A stretch of 64,000 nucleotides of DNA from a bacterium HR19 (GCA_002898315.1 BEHV01000005.1:62001-126000); one strand, 5' to 3'. Counted from the first letter of the stretch, positions 27,891 through 36,863 are shown. Notes: generated by a model not told the origin, from the sequence alone. Numbers and translations are program-made.

Positions 27891-29147
27891 ATGGAAAAGG
27901 CAGAGAAAATAAAAAAATCTATAGAAGAAACAAAACAGGTGAGAAAAAATCAAGTTATTCGTGTTTTTGAATTGAAACTTCAAAATTTATCAAAAAGAGA
28001 CATAGAAAAATTTGAGAGGCTTTTTCTGGAAGCTAAATGGCTCTATAATTTTATAATTGCAGATATTGAAAATCGGTTGAATGATAATGCATGGAAGTTA
28101 AAAGAAGTTGAAATAAAAACTCCTGATGGACTGGAAAAGAGAGAAATAATAACACTTTCTTCTCAAATGCGACAGGGAATAGTTGAGAGAATTAGAGATT
28201 CGCTAAAAGCTCTCAAAAAAGCAAAGGAAAAAGGAATAAAAGTAGGTTCCCTTAAATTTAAAAGCGAAGTAAGAAGTATTCCTCTGAAACAGTATGGTAT
28301 TACCTACAAAATAATCAAGGACAAAAACAAAGTTAAAATTCAGGGAATAAAAAAGAAATTCAGGATTCTTGGTCTTCATCAGATTAGTGAAAATGCAGAA
28401 ATAACATATGGTGTTTTGATTAAAAAGCCGGATGGATTTTATCTTCATATAACCTGCTGCTTATTTAAAGATGAACTTTTAAAAAAGATTAAAGAAAAAC
28501 AGAGAAACTCCGCTGTAGGCATAGACCTAGGCGTAAAATACCAAATCACTTTATCAAACGGAGAAAAATTTGAATGGTTTATTCCTGAAACAAAGAGGGT
28601 TAAAAAACTTTAGAAAGTTTTATCCAGAAAAAAGAAAGGAAGTAAGAACTACCTGAAAACAAGACGAAAACTTCAGAAGGGATGGGAGTATGTAAAAAAC
28701 AAAAGGAAGGATACTCTTAATAAAGTGATCAGTTATCTCAAAAGGTTTTCTTTAATAGCAATTCAAGACGATTCAATAAAGGGCTGGCATGAAGGATGGT
28801 TTGGGAAACAGATTCAGAACACGGGGATAGGAGGAATAACTGCAAGGCTGAAAAGTCTTGCGACTCTTATCCCTGTGCTCTTTGTAGATAGATATGAACC
28901 TACTACAAAAACTTGTTCTTTTTGCGGTTATAAACAAGAAGTTTCTTTATCTGAAAGAGTTTTTAGATGTAAAAATTGTGGTAAGAAAATTGATAGAGAT
29001 GTTAATTCAGCAAGAAACATTTTGAAAATAGGATTAAGCAGGATGGCAGACCCTGTAAAGTCTGCCCTACCCGTGGGCTGCGGGGAAGTAACGCCTGTGG
29101 AGAGGACAGCAGTCCTCGCTGAAGCAGGAAGCTCCTCACTTCAGTAA
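27891..29147 (+). pseudogene. tnpB: TnpB (IS200/IS605 family OrfB) interrupted by one in-frame TAG
   Basis: One reading frame from ATG 27891 to TAA 29147, about 418 codons, broken only by TAG at 28611-28613 (codon 241). A single change of CAG to TAG would explain it, because the frame continues correctly on both sides. RuvC-I is GIDLGVKYQITLSNG (Asp212), RuvC-II reads AIQDDSIKGW, and the zinc ribbon is CSFCG and CKNCG, followed by RuvC-III DRDVNSARNIL. TnpB proteins are RNA-guided DNA nucleases. In RuvC-II an Asp stands where related proteins usually have Glu. No tnpA accompanies it. Probably inactive, unless readthrough occurs. Confidence 0.9.
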
Positions 29148-29160
29148 GGAGAGGAAGTCA
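29045..29160 (+). ncRNA. Likely right end and guide-RNA region of the TnpB element
   Basis: The 3' end of tnpB and the bases after it form three hairpins: GGCAGAC/GTCTGCC (29045-29066), GAGGAC-AGCA-GTCCTC (29102-29117) and CTCCT/AGGAG (29132-29151). The tail GGAAGCTCCTCAC followed by AGGAGAGGAAGTCAC matches the usual look of IS605-family right ends, where the omega RNA overlaps the tnpB 3' end and terminates at the element boundary. The boundary at about 29160 is inferred. RNA production is not shown by sequence alone. Confidence 0.55.
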
Positions 29161-29901
29161 CTTACCCACAATTTTTCTGATCAGCATCTTTATTGGGTCA
29201 AAATATCTATCTGCAACTCTTTCTTTCATAGGAATTATAGCGTTGTCTGTTATGTGAATTTCTTCTGGACAAACCTCGGTACAGCACTTTGTTATATTGC
29301 AGTACATTATACCCGCTTCTTCTTTGAGCCAGCTTATTCTATCAACGGAATCCATTGGATGTGTTTCAAGGTAAGCGGAAAAAACAAGATATGCGGGTCC
29401 CACAAATTTTTCAAAGAGTTGATGTTCTCTGAGAACATGGCAGACATCAAGACACAGAGCGCACTCTATACATTTTCTGAACTCCCTGCCCTTTTCAATA
29501 TCTTCATCTTTCATAATCCACGAGGCGTCTTTACGTGGTTTAAAGCCGACATCTTTTATTATTTTCCTCCGAGTTCTCAAATTCCATGATGTATCAGCAA
29601 CAAGGTCTTTTATGTGAGGATATGCACGCAGAGGTTCAACCTTTATGGGCTGAGATAAATGCTCTACCCTCGTTTTACACATTAAAGATGGCTTACCGTT
29701 TATTTCAGCTGCACAAGAACCACACTTTGCCGCCTTACAATTCCACCTTACAGATAAATCTCCTTCAAATCTGCTCTGTATATATAGAACACCATCAAGA
29801 ACAACCATTCCCTCCTGATATGGTACTTCATATTCTTTGAAAGTTCCTTCCCCTCTCTCCCCTCTGAAAATAAGAAACTTTACCATCTCTTTGTTGTTCA
29901 T
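29158..29901 (-). CDS. sdhB: Succinate dehydrogenase/fumarate reductase iron-sulfur subunit
   Basis: 247 residues from the ATG at 29901, which has GGGAGGG 7 bases upstream; an in-frame TTG at 29907 is too close to it. Ligands are [2Fe-2S] Cys in CKAAKCGSC and SLMC, [4Fe-4S] CIECALCLDVC, and [3Fe-4S]/[4Fe-4S] CNITKCCTEVCPE. The subunit passes electrons between the flavoprotein and quinone. Neither the flavoprotein nor the membrane anchor gene is nearby. The direction (succinate oxidation or fumarate reduction) cannot be told. The C-terminal KIVGK stop abuts the TnpB element. Confidence 0.93.
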   Translation of the reverse strand: MNNKEMVKFLIFRGERGEGTFKEYEVPYQEGMVVLDGVLYIQSRFEGDLSVRWNCKAAKCGSCAAEINGKPSLMCKTRVEHLSQPIKVEPLRAYPHIKDLVADTSWNLRTRRKIIKDVGFKPRKDASWIMKDEDIEKGREFRKCIECALCLDVCHVLREHQLFEKFVGPAYLVFSAYLETHPMDSVDRISWLKEEAGIMYCNITKCCTEVCPEEIHITDNAIIPMKERVADRYFDPIKMLIRKIVGK

Positions 29902-30041
29902 TTTCAAGCCCTCCCGTAAAAAAATGAAATCGTTTTTATTTTATCAATACCGCAATTTTTTAAGTTATGAACTGAAAATTTTCCCCACGCTCAACCCCAA
30001 ATTTCCTGAAAACCCCAGTAATTTTAAAATTTTTATATGGA

Positions 30042-30989
30042 ATGCCAAGAAAGGAAAAACTAAATAAGAAAACAGAAAATCAAAATGAGATAGAAAGAGA
30101 AGACGATGATAAGAACAAAGAGATTTTTGAGAAAATTCCTTATGTTGTTGAATTTATCAGCTATATCTCAGCAAGAAATTTTTCAGATAACACAAAGAGA
30201 GCTTATATATCTGACCTCGTAGATTTTTTCAAATTTATCAAGAAACATATTGAAAACATCAGAACAGAAGATATAGAAAACTACATAAAGTATCTTGTAG
30301 AATCAGGGAAAGAAGATACTACTGTGGAAAGAAAACTCGCAACTCTGAAATCATTTTTCAGATTCCTTGAGGAGAAGAATATAATAAAATTCAATCCAGC
30401 AGAAATAATCCCTTTCAGAAAAAGGAAAAAGAAAATTCCAGATTCACTAGATGAAGATGAAGCACTTGAAATTATTGAAGCCGAGAAGAAAAGAGATAGA
30501 GCTATTTTAGCTATGCTTTATGGATGCGGACTCAGAATATCGGAACTTGCCAACCTTAAAAAAGAAAACATAATGGGAAAATTCCTGAAAATCAAAGGTA
30601 AAGGAGGAAAATGGAGAGTGATACCAATACCAAACACATCAAAAGAAATTCTTGAAGATTACATAAAAGAAAGAGAGAAACTAAATCCGAGAACTGATTT
30701 CATATTCTTGAACAAATTCGGTCAAAAACTTTCAGAAAGGTATATAAGAGAGATAGTCAGATTAAATGGAGCTTTAAAAACAGGAAAGAGGGTATGGCCC
30801 CATCTTTTACGCCACTCATACGCCACTCACCTTCTCAAAAACGGAGTAGATATAAGAATAATTCAAGAGCTACTCGGACACTCCTCAATAAATACAACTC
30901 AAAAATACACACACGCAGATATAGATTATATCATGAAGGTTTATAGGAACTTCCATCCGCGCGAGAAAGAAGATAATCAGAAAGATTAA
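30042..30989 (+). CDS. xer: Tyrosine recombinase of the XerC/XerD type
   Basis: 315 residues. An N-terminal SAM-like core-binding domain (about 30-115) is followed by the catalytic domain with all active residues: Arg165 in GLRISEL, Lys187 in KGKGGKWR, His254 and Arg257 in HLLRHSYATHLL, His280 in LGHSSINTTQ, and nucleophile Tyr289 in TTQKYTH. The size and motifs fit chromosome dimer resolution. The first 30 residues are a charged extension not seen in most Xer proteins. There is no sign of a neighbouring integrated element, which argues against an integrase. It is the only such gene in the window. Confidence 0.9.
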   Translation: MPRKEKLNKKTENQNEIEREDDDKNKEIFEKIPYVVEFISYISARNFSDNTKRAYISDLVDFFKFIKKHIENIRTEDIENYIKYLVESGKEDTTVERKLATLKSFFRFLEEKNIIKFNPAEIIPFRKRKKKIPDSLDEDEALEIIEAEKKRDRAILAMLYGCGLRISELANLKKENIMGKFLKIKGKGGKWRVIPIPNTSKEILEDYIKEREKLNPRTDFIFLNKFGQKLSERYIREIVRLNGALKTGKRVWPHLLRHSYATHLLKNGVDIRIIQELLGHSSINTTQKYTHADIDYIMKVYRNFHPREKEDNQKD

Positions 30990-31014
30990 ATTCACAAAAG
31001 CTCTGGCTAACAAA

Positions 31015-31431
31015 TTATTTTCTTCTCGTCAGAGAAATCGGCCATGGTTCAGGAATAGCGAGGAAAATAAGAGCAGACCCCATAAGTCCCATATTTTTCA
31101 TAAACTGAATCATCTGCATCATCTTCATCTGTGGGTCTTGCTCAGCCCAGAAGTTATGCATAATCAAAGTTACAGGAATAAAGAAAGCGACAAGCGAGAG
31201 GACTCCAATCCACGGCATAAAGCCGGTGAGGATGGTAAAGCCACCAACAATAAGCAGTATTCCGGCAACAATCACTCCCGCTTCCGGCATAAAACTGAAC
31301 TTTGAGGCAGCATATTGGCTCATCATCTTGAATTTAGTGAAGTGTTGTACCCCAGCCATGATGTAATATAAACCCAATATTATCCTTCCGATCAGAAACC
31401 CTACATTTTTTAACCATTTTAGTCCTTCCAT
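31015..31431 (-). CDS. DoxX family membrane protein
   Basis: 138 residues with four predicted membrane helices and the DoxX pattern: RIILGLYYIMAGVQHFTKF, VAGILLIVGGFTILTGFMPWIG, and a last helix MGSALIFLAIPEPW. The family is linked to redox and thiol stress but has no single known reaction. It follows the Crp-type regulator and CDGSH genes on the same strand and is probably part of that operon. A Met-rich loop (QMKMMQMIQFMKNMGLMG) is notable. Confidence 0.85.
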   Translation of the reverse strand: MEGLKWLKNVGFLIGRIILGLYYIMAGVQHFTKFKMMSQYAASKFSFMPEAGVIVAGILLIVGGFTILTGFMPWIGVLSLVAFFIPVTLIMHNFWAEQDPQMKMMQMIQFMKNMGLMGSALIFLAIPEPWPISLTRRK

Positions 31432-31463
31432 ATTTCAACTGCCTCCTTTCAAATCTTGACACT

Positions 31464-31679
31464 TTATCCTTCCTTGATTTTTTCTATTTTTACCTCGTAT
31501 CTTTTTCCATCTTCGTCGTAAAAGTATAGTTTTCCTTCTTGCTCGACTCTTGTCTTTTTGTGTTTTCCAGAGCAGTAAGGTGGATTATCTGTCAGACCGC
31601 ATCTACATATCCACACACTTTCTCCACCTACCTTTATCTCTATTGGAGAATTGTCTTTTCTTATTATTATTCTTGCCAT
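31464..31679 (-). CDS. CDGSH iron-sulfur domain protein
   Basis: 71 residues. The cluster motif is complete: Cys25, Cys27, Cys36 and His40 in CRCGLTDNPPYCSGKH, as in [2Fe-2S] CDGSH (mitoNEET-type) proteins. It binds a redox-active, labile [2Fe-2S] cluster. No membrane anchor is visible. Its start overlaps the end of the Crp-type regulator gene by 13 bases and DoxX follows, suggesting an operon responding to redox or oxygen state. Confidence 0.93.
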   Translation of the reverse strand: MARIIIRKDNSPIEIKVGGESVWICRCGLTDNPPYCSGKHKKTRVEQEGKLYFYDEDGKRYEVKIEKIKEG

Positions 31680-32263
31680 AGCAGTTTTTTATTTTTATCA
31701 TTCTCTAACTCTTTTTCTGTGATATATAACACAATCTTCTTTCTTTTTCTTTTTACTTTTCCTTTATCTTCAAGAACTTTGAGAGTTTTTGTAACACACT
31801 CACGGGTTGCACCTACAAAAGACGCTATCTCTTCATGAGAAAATGAAAGCTCAACATATTTGTGACTTTTTTTACCCAGCTTTTGAGCTATGTAATAAAT
31901 TATCTCCTCCGTCCTCTCCTCAAGAGGTAAAAAAGAGAAATCTCTTATTCTCCTTTTGTATAGGTTGTTCTTCTTTATAAGGTTTTCAATTATGATAGCA
32001 CTTATACTTGGCTTTAACTTCTTTATCTCTTCTTTTGAGATAAAAACAATTTTGCAATCTTCAACACATTCTGCCCATTCCTCGGAGAGTCCGTCAAATC
32101 TTCCAAAAACCTCTCCCTCCGAAAGAATATCAATAGATATTTCTTTCCCGTTCTTATCTAAAAAGTATATTTTCACTTTCCCTTCCTTTATAACCATCAC
32201 TCCTTCTATTTCATCATAAGGTGTATAAACGAGTTCTCCCTTTCTGAAACTCAAAACTTTCAT
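31667..32263 (-). CDS. Crp/Fnr family transcription regulator
   Basis: 198 residues. An N-terminal cyclic-nucleotide-type beta-roll (EGVMVIKEGKVKIYFLDKNGKEIS, SEGEVFGRFDGL) is followed by a dimer helix and a winged HTH (LSFSHEEIASFVGATRECVTKTLKVLEDKGKV). It lacks the four-Cys cluster site of Fnr, so it would not bind an oxygen-sensitive [4Fe-4S]; heme/NO sensing (Dnr type), cyclic nucleotide or direct redox control remain possible. The first gene of the operon with CDGSH and DoxX. Confidence 0.9.
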   Translation of the reverse strand: MKVLSFRKGELVYTPYDEIEGVMVIKEGKVKIYFLDKNGKEISIDILSEGEVFGRFDGLSEEWAECVEDCKIVFISKEEIKKLKPSISAIIIENLIKKNNLYKRRIRDFSFLPLEERTEEIIYYIAQKLGKKSHKYVELSFSHEEIASFVGATRECVTKTLKVLEDKGKVKRKRKKIVLYITEKELENDKNKKLLWQE

Positions 32264-32326
32264 TTCATTTAAATTTTATATGAAGAAGTAGAAATGTTTT
32301 GTCGTTCAAAAAAGTGTAGAAAATCA

Positions 32327-33559
32327 TCATCTCAGAATTTGATTTTTCTCTCTGATGAGCTTGATGTAAAAGATAAAAGAAAATATAATTGCAAGAAACA
32401 GAGGAGAAGATGTAAATAGCCAGAACTCCGAAGGTGAATTTTTGAACATATCAAACATAGCTCCACCAAAATACTTGCCAACCGACCATCCGACTGTCTC
32501 AATAAATTCAGAGAATCCAAGGTATAAACCTTTCCTGCCCGTTGGGGATTCATCCATAACTATGATAGATGAGAAAGTCATAAAAATTATCTCTCCAAGG
32601 GTTAGTATAATCACGCAGAAAGCAAGCCAGAAAAAGCTCTTAAAAACCGCAAAAAGATTAAAAGAGGCAAAATAAAATATTATTCCAGCACACATAGCTT
32701 TGAGTTTATCTCGTCTTTCCTTTATCAGGTATTTTAAAATAAAGTTTATGATTGGGAACTGAAACAAAACAACAAAAAGTCCGTTTATTGTGAAAAAATA
32801 TCCGATTTCCCTGTTTGAAAATCCAATAAAGCTCGCATAAACAGGAAAGGAGTTCAAAAATTGTGAGACGACAACAAAAGAGAAAAATAAAGAGATAAAA
32901 AAAGGCATAAAAAAGGTGTCAGAAATAGGAGAAAACATCTCAACAATAAAAGATTTTTTTAACTCGTTCAAATGCTGATACCCATTTTCTGCTGATGAAG
33001 ATTTTGGAAAATTTTCCACCTCAACTTTTCTCAATGGAATCAAACAGAAGATAAGAAGAAAAGAGAGAATAGATGAAATGAAAAATAAGAGAGAAAAAGA
33101 GAACTCTGAAATAAAACCTCCTAAAATAGGTCCGAGCGAAAAACCTATGTTTATTCCGACTCTCACAATACTCAAAACATAAGGTTTCTTTTCCTCGTCA
33201 AGATGGCTTATTATAGTGTTAGAAGAAGTTACTATCAGCGAAAAACCAAAGGAATTGAGAATGAGCGGAACCTGAAAATATATGAGATGAGCGGAAAAGT
33301 GTATAAGAAATGCAACAGAGAGCAAAGCAAAAGACCTCATAACTATTCCTAAAAGAAGAATCCTCCTCGCCCCCACTTTATCTGATAAAAAACCAGAAGG
33401 AATTCTGGCAATAGCTCCGATAAGAGTTGATATTCCCGTCAGCAGACCAACACTCCCCATATTGTATCCACTGCCAAAAAAATATATGTTCAAGAAAGGA
33501 AGAGATACAGAGAACACAGCAGCAGATAATCCTCTCAAAAAAGCAAGAGCTAAAACCAT
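32327..33559 (-). CDS. Major facilitator superfamily transporter
   Basis: 410 residues from ATG 33559; an in-frame TTG at 33595 would add a weak leader. About twelve membrane helices. The loop motif GFLSDKVGARRILLLG (motif A) after helix 2 and the pattern RVGINIGFSLGPILGG after helix 4 identify an MFS drug/H+ or metabolite exporter-like carrier. Substrate unknown. It follows the DppB-like gene on the same strand, with a gap of 58 bases. Confidence 0.88.
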   Translation of the reverse strand: MVLALAFLRGLSAAVFSVSLPFLNIYFFGSGYNMGSVGLLTGISTLIGAIARIPSGFLSDKVGARRILLLGIVMRSFALLSVAFLIHFSAHLIYFQVPLILNSFGFSLIVTSSNTIISHLDEEKKPYVLSIVRVGINIGFSLGPILGGFISEFSFSLLFFISSILSFLLIFCLIPLRKVEVENFPKSSSAENGYQHLNELKKSFIVEMFSPISDTFFMPFFISLFFSFVVVSQFLNSFPVYASFIGFSNREIGYFFTINGLFVVLFQFPIINFILKYLIKERRDKLKAMCAGIIFYFASFNLFAVFKSFFWLAFCVIILTLGEIIFMTFSSIIVMDESPTGRKGLYLGFSEFIETVGWSVGKYFGGAMFDMFKNSPSEFWLFTSSPLFLAIIFSFIFYIKLIREKNQILR

Positions 33560-33617
33560 GATTATATAGCAAGCAAAAATAAATACAAAAATCAACTGAA
33601 AATCTTTGACAAAAATC

Positions 33618-34520
33618 CTATCTCATTCTCGGATCAAGCATTCTTATAATCTTATCAACTGTGAAGTTTATCATAACCCATAAAGATGATATAGTAAAAA
33701 CGCAAGCGTATATCAGAGGGAAATCACGAGAAATAACCGATTCAACAGTAAGCAGTCCTATCCCCGGAAAAGAAAAAAGCGTTTCGGTTATAACAGTTCC
33801 AGAAAGCAAAACACCCGCCTGTATTCCAATAACAGTCATTATTCCGGGCATGATAAATCTTATTATGTGGAAGATTCTCCTCCATCCACTTACTCCCTTC
33901 GCCTTCAGAAAAAGGTAAAAATCGGAGTTCAAAAATTCGTCTGAAAGGTTTTTCATGAACCTGCCAGTAACCACAGAAAGAGATACGCTCAAAGTCAAAG
34001 CCGGAAGGAATATACCTCTCGGTGAATCAAATCCAGAAACAGGGAAGATTTTCAGTTTCACAGATAAAACTATAATAAGCATCAGACCAAGCCAGAAGTT
34101 AGGAATAGACCACAAAATAGTTGTTATAGTGGTGATTATATCTTCGGCTCCCCTGAACTTGAAATAAAGTAAAAATATAAATGTTCCAAAAATCAGAGCG
34201 AGTGATATAGATGAAAATGCGAGAATAAAGGTATTTTTCAATCTCTCTTTCAATATGTCTTTTACTTTTTGATTTGTGTAAAGCGAATTACCGAAGTTAA
34301 GTGTAGCAACACTTATGATGGTTTGAATATACCTTTGGAGGAGCGGTTTATCAAGGTTGAGTTCTTTTCTTAATTTTTCTACTTCTTCTGGGGGAGCGAA
34401 ATCTCCTGCTATAAGCCTAGCGGGGTCTCCCGGCATAGCAGAAATTATGAAAAAAACAGCGGTTATTATAAGAAATAGAGTCAAAACCGCCTTGAAAACG
34501 TCTCCTGCAAATTTTACCAT
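33618..34520 (-). CDS. ABC transporter permease of the DppB/OppB family
   Basis: 300 residues with six membrane helices. DppB features are the N-terminal SAMPGDPARLIAG and the lone-pair helix, plus the EAA loop FLKAKGVSGWRRIFHIIRFIMPG that docks the ATPase. It would form half of a peptide or nickel permease. The partner DppC, binding protein and ATPases are not adjacent. Substrate unknown. Confidence 0.87.
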   Translation of the reverse strand: MVKFAGDVFKAVLTLFLIITAVFFIISAMPGDPARLIAGDFAPPEEVEKLRKELNLDKPLLQRYIQTIISVATLNFGNSLYTNQKVKDILKERLKNTFILAFSSISLALIFGTFIFLLYFKFRGAEDIITTITTILWSIPNFWLGLMLIIVLSVKLKIFPVSGFDSPRGIFLPALTLSVSLSVVTGRFMKNLSDEFLNSDFYLFLKAKGVSGWRRIFHIIRFIMPGIMTVIGIQAGVLLSGTVITETLFSFPGIGLLTVESVISRDFPLIYACVFTISSLWVMINFTVDKIIRMLDPRMR

Positions 34521-34558
34521 ACAAATTGAAAAATAGGTTTATTTTAATAGAATTTTAC

Positions 34559-35818
34559 TCAGTTTAACTTTTTCAAAATCACAATGTATTCATATTTCAT
34601 AGTTGAGTCCTTTATTCCTCTTATGTTTGATGGAGAATTTTTGTGTGGCATTCTCTTGCGTGATATTTCCCTGATGATTGTTATTTGATGTTCAAATCCC
34701 TCGGCGGAAAAGAAATCCACCGAAATTTTATCCGTTGGTAGTTCCAATCCTTTGACCTTTCGGTTGCCTACTACAAAGCAGACGAGACCATCTCTCTTTA
34801 CCTTTTGAGATATGATACGAATAGAATAGTATAAATCTTCGTAATACGAAAAAACTTCTTTCGCCCTTTTTCTATCTTCAATCGCTATTTTCTCTATATA
34901 CTTATAGAGGATTTCAGAAGGCAAATTATAGTGGATTTCCCTGATTTTCGCTCCGAGTGATACTTTATCTACATCTTTTTCTATACCTAACCACCTTAAA
35001 GGCAGTTTTGAAAATTGACCATATGCAACAGTTGTTCTTGAGTCACCATAAGGCGGAGAAGTAATTACAAGGTCTATTGATTCATCTTCTAATGGTATTC
35101 CGTTTAAGATGTCTCTTTCTTCTAATATCAGAATAGTTTTGGTGGGAGGAAAATTTTCATAAAACCGCACGAGCAATCCGATATTTTTTAGAGCAATTTC
35201 TTTGAATATCTTCAGAACTCTTATACTATTGTTTTCCCTTTTTCTCACCAACTTGAACTCGTCATATCTGGCTTTTGAAACCCTTCTTACCGTATCTGAA
35301 AAAACTACCTTGAAAAAATCTCTTGCCACACTATCCTCTATTTTGAATATTGATTGTCTTAGACGTGATAAATCTTTTACTACTTCTTTATCAAACCAAT
35401 AATAAATATTATCAAACTCAAGAAATTCTGGCTTTTGATTCTTGAAATCTTGAATAATGTGTTCTAACACTTCTAAAAGCAAATTTGATTTAATCGGGGT
35501 TGTTCTTACTTTTGCAATCAGCACTGCCAAAGGGTTTATATCATATCCTATAAAGTTTCTTCCACTGATTAGGCATTCAACTGCGGAAACTCCCGAGCCC
35601 ATAAATGGGTCCAGCACAAAATCACCTCTTTTAGAAAACTCTTTAAGGAGTTTTCTTACTACCAAAAAATGAAACATAGCAGGGTAAGGATGTATTCCAT
35701 AGACGCCTGAACTTGCAGGTATCTCTTTAAAATCAAAACTTTCATCTCTAAATCTCTTAAAAGTTAATTTTGCATACTCTTTATCTATACCTTTGCGAAA
35801 AAGCTCTATCTGCCTCAT
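34559..35818 (-). CDS. DNA methyltransferase, probably N4-cytosine or N6-adenine type
   Basis: 419 residues from ATG 35818, which overlaps the upstream stop as ATGA with AGGA nearby. SAM motif DPFMGSG (70-76) precedes the catalytic motif TSPPYGDS (253-260), a Ser-Pro-Pro-Tyr typical of N4-cytosine methyltransferases. The frame open to 35848 is rejected as the start. No restriction endonuclease is recognisable next to it. Its partner may be the small gene upstream. An orphan epigenetic role, a fused or lost restriction partner, or a phage-type enzyme are all possible. Confidence 0.88.
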   Translation of the reverse strand: MRQIELFRKGIDKEYAKLTFKRFRDESFDFKEIPASSGVYGIHPYPAMFHFLVVRKLLKEFSKRGDFVLDPFMGSGVSAVECLISGRNFIGYDINPLAVLIAKVRTTPIKSNLLLEVLEHIIQDFKNQKPEFLEFDNIYYWFDKEVVKDLSRLRQSIFKIEDSVARDFFKVVFSDTVRRVSKARYDEFKLVRKRENNSIRVLKIFKEIALKNIGLLVRFYENFPPTKTILILEERDILNGIPLEDESIDLVITSPPYGDSRTTVAYGQFSKLPLRWLGIEKDVDKVSLGAKIREIHYNLPSEILYKYIEKIAIEDRKRAKEVFSYYEDLYYSIRIISQKVKRDGLVCFVVGNRKVKGLELPTDKISVDFFSAEGFEHQITIIREISRKRMPHKNSPSNIRGIKDSTMKYEYIVILKKLN

Positions 35819-36051
35819 AATTTTCCTAACTCCTGAAATTCTATCCAATATTTAGCGAGTTTTTCCAGAGATTTCCTTTCATATATCATATATATTTCGT
35901 TTGCCTTTCCTTCAAAGCGAATCAGAGCAGAACCAAAATTTCTTTCTACAAAATCTTTATCAAAATTCAATTCATTCCAAGCTTGTTCTAATATCTCATC
36001 TACCGAAGGAATTTCAGATTTTGCTTTCTCTAAAATATCCTTACTTCTCAC
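35815..36051 (-). CDS. Small protein coupled to the DNA methyltransferase
   Basis: 78 residues, acidic and helical (EKAKSEIPSVDEILEQAWNE), with no recognised domain. It ends in the ATGA shared with the methyltransferase start, so the two are translationally coupled. It could be a subunit, an accessory protein or a regulator of the methyltransferase. No catalytic motif of a nuclease is visible. The size is too small for a restriction enzyme. Confidence 0.7.
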   Translation of the reverse strand: MRSKDILEKAKSEIPSVDEILEQAWNELNFDKDFVERNFGSALIRFEGKANEIYMIYERKSLEKLAKYWIEFQELGKL

Positions 36052-36065
36052 CTATCAAAATATAA

Positions 36066-36863
36066 TTATTTCCTACCCGAAAATTTGACTTCATACTTTG
36101 AAGAATATCCTCGTGGAGTAAGCATGATTGAGTTTTTGACAAAAGTTGTTGAGTTCCCAATTATAACAGTGGTAAGCATACCCAAAATTGAGTCATCACC
36201 AAGTTCCCCGAGCGTTGTAATTTTTACTTTTTGCCCCTCCCTGAAAGCGCTCTTTATAAGAGCTACGGGAGTATCAGGACTCCTGTACTCCAAAATTATA
36301 TCCCTCGCTCTTTCTATCTGCCATGTTCTCTTCTTGCTTTTTGGATTATATATAACTATCACGAAATCTCCCTCAGCAGCAGACCTTATTCTCTTTTCAA
36401 TTACCTCCCACGGAACAAGAAGATCGCTCATTGATATTACCGCAAAGTCAAGCGAAAGCGGGGACCCTATAAGTGCAGCACAGGCGCTCGCAGCAGTAAT
36501 CCCCGGAATAACCTCAACGTCAGGATTATCACCCGGCTTCCAGTCAGATTCAAGCAGAGCTTCATAAACCAAAGCTGCCATACCATATATACCAGCATCA
36601 CCAGATGATACAATAGAAACTATCTTACCTCCACGAGCTTTTTCTATTGCAAAATGAGCTCTATCTATCTCCTCTGTCATTCCCGTCTCAAAAATCTCTT
36701 TATTTTTTATCTTATCAGGAATGTTTTCCCTGAGAAGGTCAATATATGTTTCATAACCTATTATGACCTCGCTTTCTTCTATCGCATTCATAGCCCAGAA
36801 AGTCATATTTTTGAAGTCCCCCGGACCTATTCCTACAACATAAAGTTTTCCTTTCCCGTCCAT
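36066..36863 (-). CDS. cobJ: Precorrin-3B/cobalt-factor III C17-methyltransferase
   Basis: 265 residues from ATG 36863, which has GGAGGTGA 5 bases upstream; the ATG at 36878 contains that site and is rejected. It has the tetrapyrrole methylase motifs YVVGIGPGDFKNMT, SSGDAGIYGMAALVYEA, FVIVIYNPKSKKR and IIGNSTT. These match CobJ/CbiH, which contracts the corrin ring by C17 methylation. No other cobalamin gene is near. Assignment to CobJ against other corrin methyltransferases is likely from the YNPKSKKR motif. Confidence 0.9.
   Translation of the reverse strand: MDGKGKLYVVGIGPGDFKNMTFWAMNAIEESEVIIGYETYIDLLRENIPDKIKNKEIFETGMTEEIDRAHFAIEKARGGKIVSIVSSGDAGIYGMAALVYEALLESDWKPGDNPDVEVIPGITAASACAALIGSPLSLDFAVISMSDLLVPWEVIEKRIRSAAEGDFVIVIYNPKSKKRTWQIERARDIILEYRSPDTPVALIKSAFREGQKVKITTLGELGDDSILGMLTTVIIGNSTTFVKNSIMLTPRGYSSKYEVKFSGRK

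Larger units (their letters stand above)
27891..29160 (+). mobile_element. Orphan TnpB element of the IS200/IS605 superfamily
   Basis: The element carries tnpB without a tnpA transposase gene, so it could move only with help in trans. The right boundary abuts the stop codon of sdhB; the last bases of the element (TCA on the plus strand) appear to supply that stop. The left boundary was not identified and lies somewhere in 27796-27890. Confidence 0.6.

Noticed and set aside
30042-30989. Tyrosine recombinase as an integrase of a genomic island
   Set aside because: Length and motifs fit Xer, and no att repeats, tRNA or cargo genes lie beside it.
36085-36567. Plus-strand 160-residue frame
   Set aside because: Shadow of cobJ, whose motifs are all on the minus strand.
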